A stretch of DNA of 64,000 nt from a virus, in IMG/VR virus record IMGVR_UViG_3300023179_000069, positions 18,472 through 82,471 of that record. One strand, 5' to 3'. A program made the position numbers and the translations under genes. Below are positions 18,372-27,331 of this stretch, one piece after another (position 1 is the first letter of the stretch; every line of letters starts with the position of its first letter). The notes beneath the pieces are model-generated. The model was not told the DNA's origin and made no database searches. It saw only the letters and a list, made by a program, of their open reading frames with translations.

Positions 18372-19034
18372 ATGGGTATCGTAAAGGGTTTATCCCAAAT
18401 GAATAAGGCACTGGACAAGCCTACAGTCTCATCAGCAGACGGTCCAAAAGGGCGTTGGCTAAAGCTTAATGATGGTCAGAGCGTCAAGATTCGTTTCCTT
18501 CAGGAATTAGATCCCGATTCACAAAATTACAATCCAAAACTAGGTGTTGGATTTATTGCTATTGAACATACAAACCCCAAAGATTACCGCCGAAAGGCGC
18601 TTTGCAGCATTGATGATCAAGGTCGTTGCTATGGCTGCGAAATGCATCGTCGTGACATGAAGGCGGGATGGAAGGGTCGTTCCAGACTGTACATTAATAT
18701 TCTAGTTGATGATGGTACTGAAGAACCCTATGTCGCTATTTTTTCTCAAGGTGCAGGTCCTAAATCTGCTACACCTGAAGTAATTCAATACGCAGGAGAA
18801 ACAGGAAGCATTACAAATGTTGTATGGAGGCTAAAGCGCACAGGCGAGAAAACAGATACTAATTACAGTATTATTCCTTTACCAGCTTCCAACACAGAGC
18901 CAATTGATCCAAATCTAGAGCTATTTGATTTGGAAAAAATGGCAGTTCGTGATGTTCCATATGCTGATCAAGAGTCATTTTACAATGGTACAAATGATGA
19001 ACAGGAATCAACTTCTTCTGCCGTTGAGTGGTAA
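18372..19034 (+). CDS. Single-stranded DNA-binding protein, gp32-like
   Basis: A 220-residue protein. The N-terminal half is basic and aromatic with a Cys/His cluster (CSIDDQGRCYGCEMH) like the zinc site of T4 gp32-type proteins. The C-terminal tail is acidic (DLEKMAVRD, then NDEQESTSS), as in SSBs that recruit partners. Its own promoter, ribosome-binding site and following terminator suggest high expression. The gp32-like call is by motif layout. Confidence 0.7.
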   Translation: MGIVKGLSQMNKALDKPTVSSADGPKGRWLKLNDGQSVKIRFLQELDPDSQNYNPKLGVGFIAIEHTNPKDYRRKALCSIDDQGRCYGCEMHRRDMKAGWKGRSRLYINILVDDGTEEPYVAIFSQGAGPKSATPEVIQYAGETGSITNVVWRLKRTGEKTDTNYSIIPLPASNTEPIDPNLELFDLEKMAVRDVPYADQESFYNGTNDEQESTSSAVEW

Positions 19035-19056
19035 TAGTTGACATAAATAGTGGTGT

Positions 19057-19092
19057 GGTGGTAGTATGAGTACTACCACCCACTACTGTTTT
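19057..19092 (+). terminator. Rho-independent terminator after the SSB gene
   Basis: A perfect 10-bp stem GGTGGTAGTA / TACTACCACC (19057-19066 / 19071-19080) with a TGAG loop, extended by imperfect pairing of flanking AGTGGTG and CACTACT, followed by GTTTT at 19088-19092. Confidence 0.8.
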
Positions 19093-19125
19093 AGCAAAAA
19101 TATACAAATTGTTTTCATTTTATGA

Positions 19126-19131
19126 TATAAT
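19126..19131 (+). promoter_or_regulatory. Leaderless extended -10 promoter of the HNH gene
   Basis: TGATATAAT with TATAAT at 19126-19131; the ATG at 19138 follows after exactly 6 nt. There is no Shine-Dalgarno sequence and only a weak -35. Confidence 0.6.
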
Positions 19132-19137
19132 ATAATT

Positions 19138-19749
19138 ATGACAAAAAAATGTTTATTTGAAAAATGCGAAAATGCATTATATGCAAAAGGATTATGTTCT
19201 GCACATTATTCTCAAAAAAGAAGAAATACAGAATTAAGACCAATTGTTATTAAAACAAATCAATCTATTTATCCCTGCACTTTTGAGGGGTGTGTAAATA
19301 CAATACAGGCAAAAGGACTTTGCGGAGCGCATTGGAGACAAGCCCACCTTGGTAAAAAATTAACAAAATTAAAAAATCAAGAAAGCATTATGGAAAGAAT
19401 TATGAGTAATGTTTTAGTTTATAATGATACCCCCGATGGATGCTGGATATGGACTGGAAGACTTGGTGGAAAAAGGGGATACCCTCAAATTTCATTGGGT
19501 GGTAGACAAACAATGGTTCATAGAATAGTTTTTGAAGAAATAGTTTCTGAATTAGAACCGGGGCAAACAATAGATCATTTATGTAGAAATAGATTATGCG
19601 TAAATCCTGAACATTTAGAGGCAATTACACTAAGAGAAAATGTTAAAAGAATGCATGCCTACAAATCTTTAGAAAAAGAAAACAAAAAACTTATTGATTT
19701 TATTGAATCAATAGGATATGATTATCAAACTCTACAAAAGAAAGGATAG
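19138..19749 (+). CDS. Free-standing HNH endonuclease with tandem Cys-rich modules
   Basis: A 203-residue protein. Two similar Cys/His modules (CLFEKCENALYAKGLCSAH and CTFEGCVNTIQAKGLCGAH, residues ~4-60) precede an HNH domain: CWIWTG (~100), VHRIVFE and IDHLCRNRLCVNPEHLE (~140-160). Such nucleases behave as homing elements. It sits as an independent unit between the SSB terminator and the next gene, with a leaderless promoter, which fits an inserted cassette. Confidence 0.85.
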   Translation: MTKKCLFEKCENALYAKGLCSAHYSQKRRNTELRPIVIKTNQSIYPCTFEGCVNTIQAKGLCGAHWRQAHLGKKLTKLKNQESIMERIMSNVLVYNDTPDGCWIWTGRLGGKRGYPQISLGGRQTMVHRIVFEEIVSELEPGQTIDHLCRNRLCVNPEHLEAITLRENVKRMHAYKSLEKENKKLIDFIESIGYDYQTLQKKG

Positions 19750-19757
19750 GTGGTTTT

Positions 19758-20309
19758 ATGCAGACTTTTATCGTTAGTGCTGATTTTAATGAAACAGCAT
19801 CATCATTAGATAATCGTCGCCTTTAGCTTAACAAACAATTGCTTGAGGGTCGTCAGATTCTTAAAATTCTAGCTACAGGTCAACAATCTGGCGGTTGGGT
19901 AAATCACCCTGCTACTCGTATGTGGCATGGTTATGAGCGCATGTTCTATAACTATCTTACTGCCATTAAAGATGAATGTGTTTATCGTGGCATCTCCGTT
20001 GATGCCAATTGGCAGGCTATTGAAGAATTAATGCATATAGGCTCGTATAACTTTGGTCCAAACCTAATTGAGCCTTGGTGGTACGCAGATCAAGAAATGC
20101 TATTGCGTATTATTCAAACACATCGGGCTAATCTATACAAGAAAGACCCTGAATATTATTATGAATATGCTATTAATGCTAAGATGTATGATCAAATGCG
20201 TGACAAATTAGTATGTTGTCCAAAATGTAATTATTGTTGGGCTAGTCATATTGCAAAACAACGACAGGAGAAATCAGATGATGAATTTAGAATTAGACCA
20301 CTTCCTTAA
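19758..20309 (+). pseudogene. Gene of the pyrimidine-dimer-glycosylase-like phage family, interrupted by TAG
   Basis: From the ATG at 19758 the frame reads MQTFIVSADFNETASSLDNR then RRL, a TAG at 19824-19826, then LNKQLLEGRQILKILATGQQ without a frame change to 20309. The residues on both sides fit one conserved domain (LDxRRL..KQ..EGxQIL, then GWVNHPATRMWHGYE) of proteins often annotated as related to endonuclease V. A 6-nt insertion (TAGCTT) between CTT and AAC would explain the stop. A CPKC motif lies near the C-terminus. Options: pseudogene, readthrough, internal TTG restart (19839) or assembly error. Confidence 0.65.
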
Positions 20310-20601
20310 AGAAGTTCCCACCGGATGGCATGATTTAGTTAAAGATACACATAAAAAAATTATTGCTATTGATCCAGAGTATAGAATTAGACAAATTAAA
20401 GAAAAGTTTGGTAATCTAAGATATTATTATGAACCTTCACGCTTACATATGACTGTAGATATTGATAAAATTATTAGAACTGCAGAGATTGTTTCTTCAG
20501 TAATTTGTCAAGACTGCGGAATAGTGGGAGCAAGTCTTGTATTTAAAAATGGCTGGTATGCTACGCTATGCGACACACACTTTGAAGAATGGAGTAAGTA
20601 A
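20278..20601 (+). CDS. Hypothetical protein with a CxxC motif
   Basis: About 107 residues; tandem ATGs at 20278 and 20281 follow AGGAG (~20267). It has a helical N-terminal part (RIRQIKEKFGNLRYYYEPS) and a possible zinc knuckle CQDC with a later Cys/His (LCDTHFEEW). Its stop overlaps the next ATG. No known family. Confidence 0.6.
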   Translation: MMNLELDHFLKEVPTGWHDLVKDTHKKIIAIDPEYRIRQIKEKFGNLRYYYEPSRLHMTVDIDKIIRTAEIVSSVICQDCGIVGASLVFKNGWYATLCDTHFEEWSK

Positions 20602-21074
20602 TGAAGAAGTTTATTGCAAGTATTTTTATTGTTGGCGGAATTGCATTAACTTCCCCGGCATTTGCAGATGAAACCCCATCTCCAACCGCCTGCGCGATTG
20701 ATAGCGATGGGCATTCAACCTGCGATGATATTGTTGTAGATGTTACTAATGTACCAGTTGACGAAACATTAATTCCTATTGATGCACCATTATGCACAGA
20801 AGACATGTCAGCATGTCAGCGCGGAGAAGTTATGTATGATAAAAATATTTCTCAAACTGTCATTCATTCTGAAGATACTCATCAGCATGAAACTTGGTGG
20901 GACATCTTTACAGACCCACGACACATTGCAGCAGAACTAGGCTGGACTATTATTCAGGATGTCTTGATTCTTGGATTGCTTTATGGATTTGTATTTAAAA
21001 AGTGCATTCTTCCAAAGCTAACCAAGCGTATTCACGAAGATATTGATAAGGAGCATGGAATTGAACATGAGTGA
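20601..21074 (+). CDS. Exported/membrane-anchored protein
   Basis: A 157-residue protein with a clear signal peptide (MKKFIASIFIVGGIALTSPA, likely cleavage after AFA), an acidic Cys-containing extracellular part and a C-terminal transmembrane helix (~117-135), then a basic/acidic cytoplasmic tail. It would be displayed on the infected cell. A superinfection-exclusion role is possible but unproven. Coupled by TAATG. Confidence 0.6.
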   Translation: MKKFIASIFIVGGIALTSPAFADETPSPTACAIDSDGHSTCDDIVVDVTNVPVDETLIPIDAPLCTEDMSACQRGEVMYDKNISQTVIHSEDTHQHETWWDIFTDPRHIAAELGWTIIQDVLILGLLYGFVFKKCILPKLTKRIHEDIDKEHGIEHE

Positions 21075-21447
21075 AGGTATTCTTGAGAATACAGATATTG
21101 TTCTTGTTTGTCATAGTCCAGAAAAATGCATTGGTGAATATTGTACAATGCACAATAGAAGCAATCATTCCATGCGTTCATTTCCACAACATTGGCGTGG
21201 AGATAGAGGAATCATGGAAAGAACTTGTCCTCATGGAGTAGGGCATCCAGATCCTGATGATCCCAAAACAACAAATTGGGCGGAGTGTGTTCATGGTTGC
21301 GATGGTTGTTGTAAAGGCGCATATGACAATATTGAAATTGTGAAGAAGTCCTTCATTGATGAGGACTGGAAACTTGGGAAATGGGATAGAGTTCCTTCAA
21401 TAGTTTGGGACTACATGGAAAGATTGAATGGTAAGAAAGAAAAATAA
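21067..21447 (+). CDS. Cys/His-rich hypothetical protein
   Basis: About 126 residues from the ATG at 21067; TTG 21061 and ATG 21055 are alternatives after AAGGAG (21048-21053). Motifs CHSPEKC, CTMH, CPHGVGHPDPDD and CVHGCDGCC suggest one or two zinc sites. Related small CPHG-GHPDPD proteins are common in actinophages as far as I recall; function unknown. Confidence 0.55.
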   Translation: MSEGILENTDIVLVCHSPEKCIGEYCTMHNRSNHSMRSFPQHWRGDRGIMERTCPHGVGHPDPDDPKTTNWAECVHGCDGCCKGAYDNIEIVKKSFIDEDWKLGKWDRVPSIVWDYMERLNGKKEK

Positions 21448-21448
21448 A

Positions 21449-21760
21449 ATGAAGCGAAAACATTCTTATAAACAACTTTATCGCATGGTCTATGGCGGTG
21501 AGCATGAAGGCGATAAAGGATTGTTACGCGAATACAACTTTATGCTAGAAGTGTTGAGTGGTTGGCGCTCTCATGCTGATTTTCTTGCAGAGTTGATGAA
21601 ACAAGACCGCGCCGCTATTCAGCGTATTCGTGACTTGCACAAGCCAGTCCACAAAGGCGGCTGGATGGAAGCTGAAGGAGGGGATTTCTATTGTTTCTCA
21701 TGCGTAGATGTGTTGTACCCCTGTTCGACCCGCAAAGCATTGAACAGTGAGCAGGGGTGA
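21449..21760 (+). CDS. Hypothetical protein with GGWMEAEGG...C-C...YPC module
   Basis: About 103 residues. The C-terminal 40 residues (HKGGWMEAEGG, CFSC, LYPC) are nearly repeated by the gene at 58658, showing a paralogous module, probably zinc-binding. The N-terminal part is basic. The ATG at 21428 would extend it by 7 residues. Confidence 0.6.
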   Translation: MKRKHSYKQLYRMVYGGEHEGDKGLLREYNFMLEVLSGWRSHADFLAELMKQDRAAIQRIRDLHKPVHKGGWMEAEGGDFYCFSCVDVLYPCSTRKALNSEQG

Positions 21761-21915
21761 AAATTTATGCTCATAAATGTACAGGCTCACCATCAGAAAT
21801 TGGTCTTGCGTTACAATGGTGGAAAGAGGAAGACGAAAAAAATATTTCATTGCGGCTAGGAATTAGCTCTATTGTATTTCGTGTAGGTATTTATTTAGGA
21901 GATAGTAAAAAATGA
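21757..21915 (+). CDS. 52-residue hypothetical protein coupled to dnaE
   Basis: A GTG start overlaps the preceding TGA (GTGA), and its own TGA overlaps the dnaE ATG (ATGA). Contains YAHKCTGSPSEIG and a WWKEEDE helix. The exact tiling between two genes supports it being real. No function seen. Confidence 0.55.
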   Translation: MKIYAHKCTGSPSEIGLALQWWKEEDEKNISLRLGISSIVFRVGIYLGDSKK

Positions 21916-24900
21916 CAGACTTAGTACATTTGCATGTCCATTCACATTATAGTCTCATGGATGGACTATGTTCACCCCACGAGTTAATGCAGGCTGCAAA
22001 AAATCTAGGTCATACTGCTCTTGCCATTACAGATCATGGAACATTGTCAAGTCACCGCGATATGCAAAAGGCAGGGCGGGAATTAGGGGTGAAACCAATC
22101 CTTGGCTTGGAAGCATATATCTCAGAAACAGATAGATTCGACAAGCGTGATATTAAGAATCGTGACGATAATACTCAGGTATACAATCACATCATTCTGC
22201 TTGCTAAGAATCAGACAGGTCTTAGAAACTTGCAAACAATGTCTGAGATTGCTTGGACTGAAGGTTTCTATCGAAAGCCTAGAATTGATATGGAATTGCT
22301 TACCGAATATGGTGAGGGTATTATTGTATTGTCCGGCTGCTTAAATGGTCTTATTTCAAAAGCTATTGAGCGTGGAGACATGGCAAAGGCTGAGAGCATT
22401 GCCAAGTGGTTCAAAGATAGATTTGGTGATGATTTTTACATTGAGGTACAACCACACAATCCCATTGAAATTAATAAGCCTTTGCTAGATATCGCGGATA
22501 AATTAAATATCAAGCCTGTAACCACTTCTGACTGCCATTTTGCCACCTCTAGCCAGAGGGCGCTGGAAGAAGTGTTGCTTATTCTATCTACCAAGCCCAA
22601 TATCAATCGTGAATTCAATTATGAAAATACCAAAAAGATGAGTATGTTTGAGCGGTTGAATTCTATCTATCCAGATAGACCAATCAGTTTTCAGGATATT
22701 GATGTGTATCTGCAGAATCGTTCAGAAGCTCAGGAATGGTATAATAATTCAGGAATTAGTAGAACGGACATTTACGACAATACTCTTGAGATTGCTGACA
22801 AAATTGAAGAATATGAGTATTATGAAAACCTTTCACTCCTTCCAGTTCCTAAGAAAAGTGCAATTATCCAGCTTGAAGAGATGTGCAATGCAAAGCTTTC
22901 TGAAATGGGATTGTCTAGTAAAATCTACAACACAAGATTGATGGAAGAACTAGAAGTTATCCGTAATAAAGATTTTGCATCATACTTCCTAATTGTTGCC
23001 GACATGGTTAATTGGGCAAAAGAAAATGACATTTTGGTGGGACCGGGAAGAGGTTCGGCTGCTGGTTCACTAGTCTGCTATTTGTTAGGAATTACTAATG
23101 TTGATCCGATTGAATACGATTTGCTGTTCTTCCGATTTATTAATCCAGATCGGAATGATTTTCCAGATATTGACACAGACTTTATGGACCGTAGGCGTAG
23201 TGAAGTAAAAGAATATCTACGCAAAAAATTTAAAAATGTAGCATCTATTTCTACATTCCAATACTTTAAAGATAAAGGGGTGATTAGAGATGTTGCTAGA
23301 GTTTTTTCAGTCCCACTGGCAGAAGTTGACAAATCACTTAAAAACATTGAGACTTTTGAGGATTTTGAAAATAGCCCCAATACGCTGGAATTCAGGCAAA
23401 AGTATCCCGAAGTACTTGAGTTTGCCTCTCAGTTACGCGGAAGAATTCGTGGTGTTGGCATGCATGCTGCTGGTGTGGTTGTGTCTAAAGAGCCTATTAG
23501 TAATATCGCGCCAATTGAAACTAGAAATGATACAAATGATAGCGTTTCTGGTCGCGTTCCTGTTGTTGCTTACGATATGGATAATTGTGCAGAATTAGGT
23601 CTTATTAAACTCGACGCCTTGGGTTTAAAAACATTATCAGTTATTTATGATGCTTTAAAATCAATTGAAAAAAGAAGTGGAAAATCAATTGATTTAAATA
23701 AAATTAAATTTAACGATAAGGTAATTTTTGAAGATTTAAGTCAAGGATTTACCAAGGGTGTATTTCAAGCTGAAGCAACTCCATATACTAATTTGTTAAT
23801 TAAAATGGGTGTGGATAACTTTGAAGATTTAGTTGCATCTAATGCTCTTGTTCGTCCCGGTGCCATGAATACTGTTGGTAAATCATATGTTGATAGAAAG
23901 CATGGCAAGGAAGATATTACCTTTGTGCATGAAATTATGAAGCCGTTTACATCTAGAACTTATGGTGTCATCATTTATCAAGAGCAAGTTATGCAGGCAT
24001 GCGTACACTTGGGCGGTATGTCATGGTCTGAGGCCGACAAGGTTCGTAAAATTATTGGTAAGAAAAAAGATGCAAAAGAATTTGATGTATTTAGAGATAA
24101 GTTCATTGAAGGCGCTTCCCAACATATTACAAAAAAACAAGCAGAAACACTTTGGCATGATTTTGAAGCGCATGCTGGATATTCTTTTAATCGTAGTCAT
24201 GCTGTTGCTTATTCCATGTTGTCATATTATTGTGCTTGGATTAAACATTATTATCCAATTGATTTTGTATTTGCATTGCTTAAGAATGAAAATGATAAAG
24301 ATACAAGAACAGAATATTTATTGGAAGCCAAGCGTTTAGGAATTAAAGTACTTTTGCCACATGTTAATGAATCCGATTTGGATTTTACTGTTAAAGGTGA
24401 TTCAATTAGATTTGGTTTAAATAATATTAAATATATTTCAGATAATATTGCAAGCAAATTAATATCTCAAGGTCCATATAAAAATTATTCACATTTAATT
24501 GAAGTATCAAAAACAAAAGGAAGTGGTATTAATTCTAGAGCAATTCAAGCTTTAAATGCAATCGGTGCTGCTGCTTTTGATGACAATCCTAGAACGGGTA
24601 ATGAATCTGAAAATTTGTATGAATATCTTAATGTTCCTAAATTTGATACTCGCGGCATCACTCCATATTTAAGAGCACAAATAAATCCCATTAGTGACTT
24701 CTTGGAAACAGGATGTTTTATTATTATGGCTATGGTTAAATCAATTAAAAAAGGAAAAGGCTGGTCAAGAGTAGAACTTGTGGATGACACGGGAACGATT
24801 GGTATTTTTCATGATGAAAACACTAAAATAGAATCAAACAATATGTATATGTTTCTGGTGGGAGACAATAGAATTCATCATTATGTTACAATTAATGATG

Positions 24901-25184
24901 TTATTGATAAAAAAGATGATGTTTTTATTAACTGGATTTATGGCATGGGAGATAAAGATAAGCCATATAATGAAAAGTTTGTATTAGACTTTACCAATTA
25001 TAAAACAAAGCAGGGAAAAATGATGGCACATGTCATATTGTCTAATGCAGACAAAGAACTTGAAAGAGTCATTGTATTTCCTAAAACATACACTTTGGCA
25101 CTAGGCAAAATGAAGCCGGGAACTTGGTGTAAACCCACAATAAGCAAATTAGATGATGGTACAGTATTTATTAAGGAGGTATAA
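21912..25184 (+). CDS. dnaE: DNA polymerase III alpha subunit (DnaE type)
   Basis: A 1090-residue C-family polymerase. The N-terminal PHP domain keeps its metal ligands by eye (HVHSH ~7-11, ITDHG ~38-42, TSDCH ~199), so a PHP 3'-5' exonuclease activity is possible. The palm has GPGRGSAAGS (~377-386) and PDIDTDF (~418-424), with a third Asp in KLDALGLKTL (~565). A C-terminal OB-like region follows. It is slightly shorter than bacterial DnaE. It is the phage replicative polymerase, next to recA and downstream of helicase and primase. Codon use becomes more AT-rich in the last third. Confidence 0.95.
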   Translation: MTDLVHLHVHSHYSLMDGLCSPHELMQAAKNLGHTALAITDHGTLSSHRDMQKAGRELGVKPILGLEAYISETDRFDKRDIKNRDDNTQVYNHIILLAKNQTGLRNLQTMSEIAWTEGFYRKPRIDMELLTEYGEGIIVLSGCLNGLISKAIERGDMAKAESIAKWFKDRFGDDFYIEVQPHNPIEINKPLLDIADKLNIKPVTTSDCHFATSSQRALEEVLLILSTKPNINREFNYENTKKMSMFERLNSIYPDRPISFQDIDVYLQNRSEAQEWYNNSGISRTDIYDNTLEIADKIEEYEYYENLSLLPVPKKSAIIQLEEMCNAKLSEMGLSSKIYNTRLMEELEVIRNKDFASYFLIVADMVNWAKENDILVGPGRGSAAGSLVCYLLGITNVDPIEYDLLFFRFINPDRNDFPDIDTDFMDRRRSEVKEYLRKKFKNVASISTFQYFKDKGVIRDVARVFSVPLAEVDKSLKNIETFEDFENSPNTLEFRQKYPEVLEFASQLRGRIRGVGMHAAGVVVSKEPISNIAPIETRNDTNDSVSGRVPVVAYDMDNCAELGLIKLDALGLKTLSVIYDALKSIEKRSGKSIDLNKIKFNDKVIFEDLSQGFTKGVFQAEATPYTNLLIKMGVDNFEDLVASNALVRPGAMNTVGKSYVDRKHGKEDITFVHEIMKPFTSRTYGVIIYQEQVMQACVHLGGMSWSEADKVRKIIGKKKDAKEFDVFRDKFIEGASQHITKKQAETLWHDFEAHAGYSFNRSHAVAYSMLSYYCAWIKHYYPIDFVFALLKNENDKDTRTEYLLEAKRLGIKVLLPHVNESDLDFTVKGDSIRFGLNNIKYISDNIASKLISQGPYKNYSHLIEVSKTKGSGINSRAIQALNAIGAAAFDDNPRTGNESENLYEYLNVPKFDTRGITPYLRAQINPISDFLETGCFIIMAMVKSIKKGKGWSRVELVDDTGTIGIFHDENTKIESNNMYMFLVGDNRIHHYVTINDVIDKKDDVFINWIYGMGDKDKPYNEKFVLDFTNYKTKQGKMMAHVILSNADKELERVIVFPKTYTLALGKMKPGTWCKPTISKLDDGTVFIKEV

Positions 25185-25405
25185 TGTCATCACAAGATCA
25201 AGGAATTGATTTAACAATTGAGCAGATTCTTGCTGCAATTCTTAGTACAACAGGAAGAATTGTTGTAACAAAGGAAACATTTTTAAAAGACTACACTAAT
25301 GCAAATATTAGATTTGAAGAATTAGATGGTGATTCCGTTGCCATTGAACTAACAAAATTGGAGGTAGCAGATGATTCTGGAACGACTAGCGAAGTTGATG
25401 CATGA
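25184..25405 (+). CDS. Small acidic hypothetical protein
   Basis: A 73-residue acidic protein whose ATG overlaps the dnaE stop (TAATG). It contains TIEQILAAILSTTGRIVVTK and ends with an acidic tail. It overlaps the next gene by 35 nt. No function is visible. Confidence 0.55.
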   Translation: MSSQDQGIDLTIEQILAAILSTTGRIVVTKETFLKDYTNANIRFEELDGDSVAIELTKLEVADDSGTTSEVDA

Positions 25406-25691
25406 TACTGCTAAAGAAAAAGGTTTTTGGGATGGCGAATATAATTATGATAAAATCGGAAATAAGCTTGCACTTGTACATTCAGAGGTTACAGAAGTAT
25501 TAGAAGCAATCAGAAAAGATAAAGGACAAATAGCAATCGTAGAAGAAATGTCTGATGTAATCATAAGAATATTAGATATTTATCAGGCAATGTATGAACA
25601 TGGAGATATTACAATTTCTATTGAAAAAGTATTAAAAGAAAAAATGGAAACTAACAGAAAAAGAGAAAAACTTCACGGAAATAAATTTTAA
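25371..25691 (+). CDS. MazG-like nucleotide pyrophosphohydrolase
   Basis: A 106-residue all-helical protein with the MazG metal motif: HSEVTEVLEAI (~39-49) and EEMSDVIIRILDI (~63-75), giving ExxE...ExxD. MazG enzymes hydrolyse NTPs/dNTPs, and phage copies are thought to adjust nucleotide pools or (p)ppGpp. It lies between the polymerase and recA, in keeping with nucleotide metabolism. Confidence 0.8.
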   Translation: MILERLAKLMHDTAKEKGFWDGEYNYDKIGNKLALVHSEVTEVLEAIRKDKGQIAIVEEMSDVIIRILDIYQAMYEHGDITISIEKVLKEKMETNRKREKLHGNKF

Positions 25692-25699
25692 GGATAATT

Positions 25700-26698
25700 A
25701 TGATTGCAGAAGAAATTTTAGCAAAGCTGGACCCGAAAACTAGACAAAGAGTTCAGCTTGCAACACAAGTAGAAATAGAAAAACAAAAAACTCCAAGTAT
25801 TGGTCTTAACATTGCACTCAAGGGCGGTTTAGGCTTTGGTCGTCAGATTCTTATCTGGGGTAATAAATCAGCAGGTAAATCATCATTTTGCCTACAAATG
25901 ATTGCTGAAGCTCAAAAAAATGGTAAGACTTGTGCATGGATTGATGCAGAAGCATCATATTCTGCAGAATGGGCAGAAAAACTTGGAGTAGATTCTTCTA
26001 CACTTATTTATTCATCTGCTAAAACAATTAATGATATGGTTGATGTTGCAGTTCAGTTAATGGAAGCAGAAGTTGATGTCATTGTTGTTGATTCTATTTC
26101 AGCATTGCTTCCTGCCATTTACTTTGAGAAAGATGGCGAGGAATTAAAGAATCTACAAGACACCAAACAAATTGGTGCAGAGGCAAAGGATATGACACAT
26201 GCAGTCAAAATGCTCAACTATGCAAACAAAAAAACATTACTTGTTCTCATCTCACAACAACGAAATCAATTTGGCAGCATGCATGCTTCCCACATCCCCA
26301 CTGGAGGAATGGCGGTCAAATTCTTTTCATCCACTGTCATTAAACTCTGGTCGTCTGAGGCTGAGGCTAATGCTATTAAAAATGGCGTTCAAGTGGGTGA
26401 CAAGATTATCGAACAAAAGGTTGGCAGACCTGTCAATTGGATTATTGATTACAACAAACTTGGACCCCCAAATCTCTCTGGGCAATATGATTTCTATTAC
26501 CAAGGCTCCCAGATTGGTGTTGACCAAACAGGAGAAGTCCTAGATGTTGCAGAAATGATGGGTATAATACAAAGAGGTGGCTCTTGGTATACAATAGAAG
26601 AAGAGCGTTTTCAGGGTAGAGTGAAAGCTATTGAATATCTTAGAGAAAATCCTAAAATTGTAAATATTTTAAAGGAGAAAATTTATGGGAAAATATAG
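25700..26698 (+). CDS. recA: RecA/UvsX-type recombinase
   Basis: A 332-residue recombinase with Walker A GNKSAGKSS (~53-61), Walker B VDVIVVDS (~125-132) and the L2-adjacent QQRNQFGSMH...PTGGMAVKF motif. It catalyses strand exchange with the SSB. Between about 26160 and 26550 codon choice shifts to ATC/CTC/CCC, unlike the flanks, which may mark a recombined segment. Confidence 0.9.
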   Translation: MIAEEILAKLDPKTRQRVQLATQVEIEKQKTPSIGLNIALKGGLGFGRQILIWGNKSAGKSSFCLQMIAEAQKNGKTCAWIDAEASYSAEWAEKLGVDSSTLIYSSAKTINDMVDVAVQLMEAEVDVIVVDSISALLPAIYFEKDGEELKNLQDTKQIGAEAKDMTHAVKMLNYANKKTLLVLISQQRNQFGSMHASHIPTGGMAVKFFSSTVIKLWSSEAEANAIKNGVQVGDKIIEQKVGRPVNWIIDYNKLGPPNLSGQYDFYYQGSQIGVDQTGEVLDVAEMMGIIQRGGSWYTIEEERFQGRVKAIEYLRENPKIVNILKEKIYGKI

Positions 26699-26873
26699 TA
26701 ATTTTATTAATCCCAAAATTTCTAATAATAATAAATTTGAATTAATTGTAGGAAATTATGGATGTCAAACCTGTCCAAAAGAAACAGAAGAAGCGTGGTT
26801 TGATGAAAAACATAATTTAATTTTTTGGATATGTTCAGAGGGGCATAGATCGGAGATAAGAGTAGGTGTCTGA
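26685..26873 (+). CDS. Small zinc-binding protein
   Basis: A 62-residue protein starting inside the recA end after GGAGAAAATTT. CQTC (~27-30) and a later C..GH (ICSEGH) make a plausible zinc ribbon. Function unknown. Confidence 0.55.
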   Translation: MGKYSNFINPKISNNNKFELIVGNYGCQTCPKETEEAWFDEKHNLIFWICSEGHRSEIRVGV

Positions 26874-27171
26874 AAGAGGTGAAGCTAAAAGAGATGGGGC
26901 CAAACTACAAAAAAATAGTGGGCGTGGTAAGTACCAAAAGGGTGATGCCCAATGGAATAATTTCGTGGTTGATTACAAAGAATATGAAAAATCAATTTCA
27001 ATCACCCCCGACATTTGGAGCAAAATTTGTACGGATACTTTTAAAGTTGATAGGAATAAATTTCCGGCGCTTAAGCTAATATTAGGAAGTAAAAGTAAAA
27101 CAAGATTAGCTGTTATTGAATGGTCATTATTTGAAGAATTAGTAGAATGTTGGGAGAAAAATAATGAATAG
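26866..27171 (+). CDS. Putative PD-(D/E)XK nuclease (resolvase-like)
   Basis: A 101-residue basic protein from a GTG start. SGRGKYQKGDAQWNNF followed by VVDYKEYEKS matches the Hjc/restriction-nuclease layout of a metal-binding Asp, then D-x-K on the next strand. Its place among recA, Cas4-like and RuvC-like genes supports a recombination role. The call rests on short motifs only. Confidence 0.5.
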   Translation: MSERGEAKRDGAKLQKNSGRGKYQKGDAQWNNFVVDYKEYEKSISITPDIWSKICTDTFKVDRNKFPALKLILGSKSKTRLAVIEWSLFEELVECWEKNNE

Positions 27172-27331
27172 TTTTGACGAGTGGTATCAATATGGAATTG
27201 ATAAAGGATGGATTACTCCCGGCTTTTGTTATACCCATGATGGTGATCCTTACATGAATGATGAAGAGGCAAAAGAATGGGAAGATGGCGGAGATCCATG
27301 TGTTCCCGTAGTTAAGGTTTTAGCAGTATGA
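27164..27331 (+). CDS. 55-residue acidic hypothetical protein
   Basis: The ATG lies just inside the previous gene; the TGA overlaps the next ATG (ATGA). Acidic and aromatic (SFDEWYQYGIDKGWITPG). Its tiling into the operon supports it; no family recognised. Confidence 0.5.
   Translation: MNSFDEWYQYGIDKGWITPGFCYTHDGDPYMNDEEAKEWEDGGDPCVPVVKVLAV

Noticed and set aside
19038-19067. TTGACA-N18-TAGTAT promoter after the SSB gene
   Set aside because: The -10 match lies inside the terminator stem and transcription would run into the rest of the hairpin; more likely coincidental.
19824-19826. Genome-wide recoding of TAG
   Set aside because: Several genes end cleanly in TAG (spike 12145, terL 36020, endolysin 38060, gmd 42894) and no suppressor tRNA with CUA anticodon was seen.
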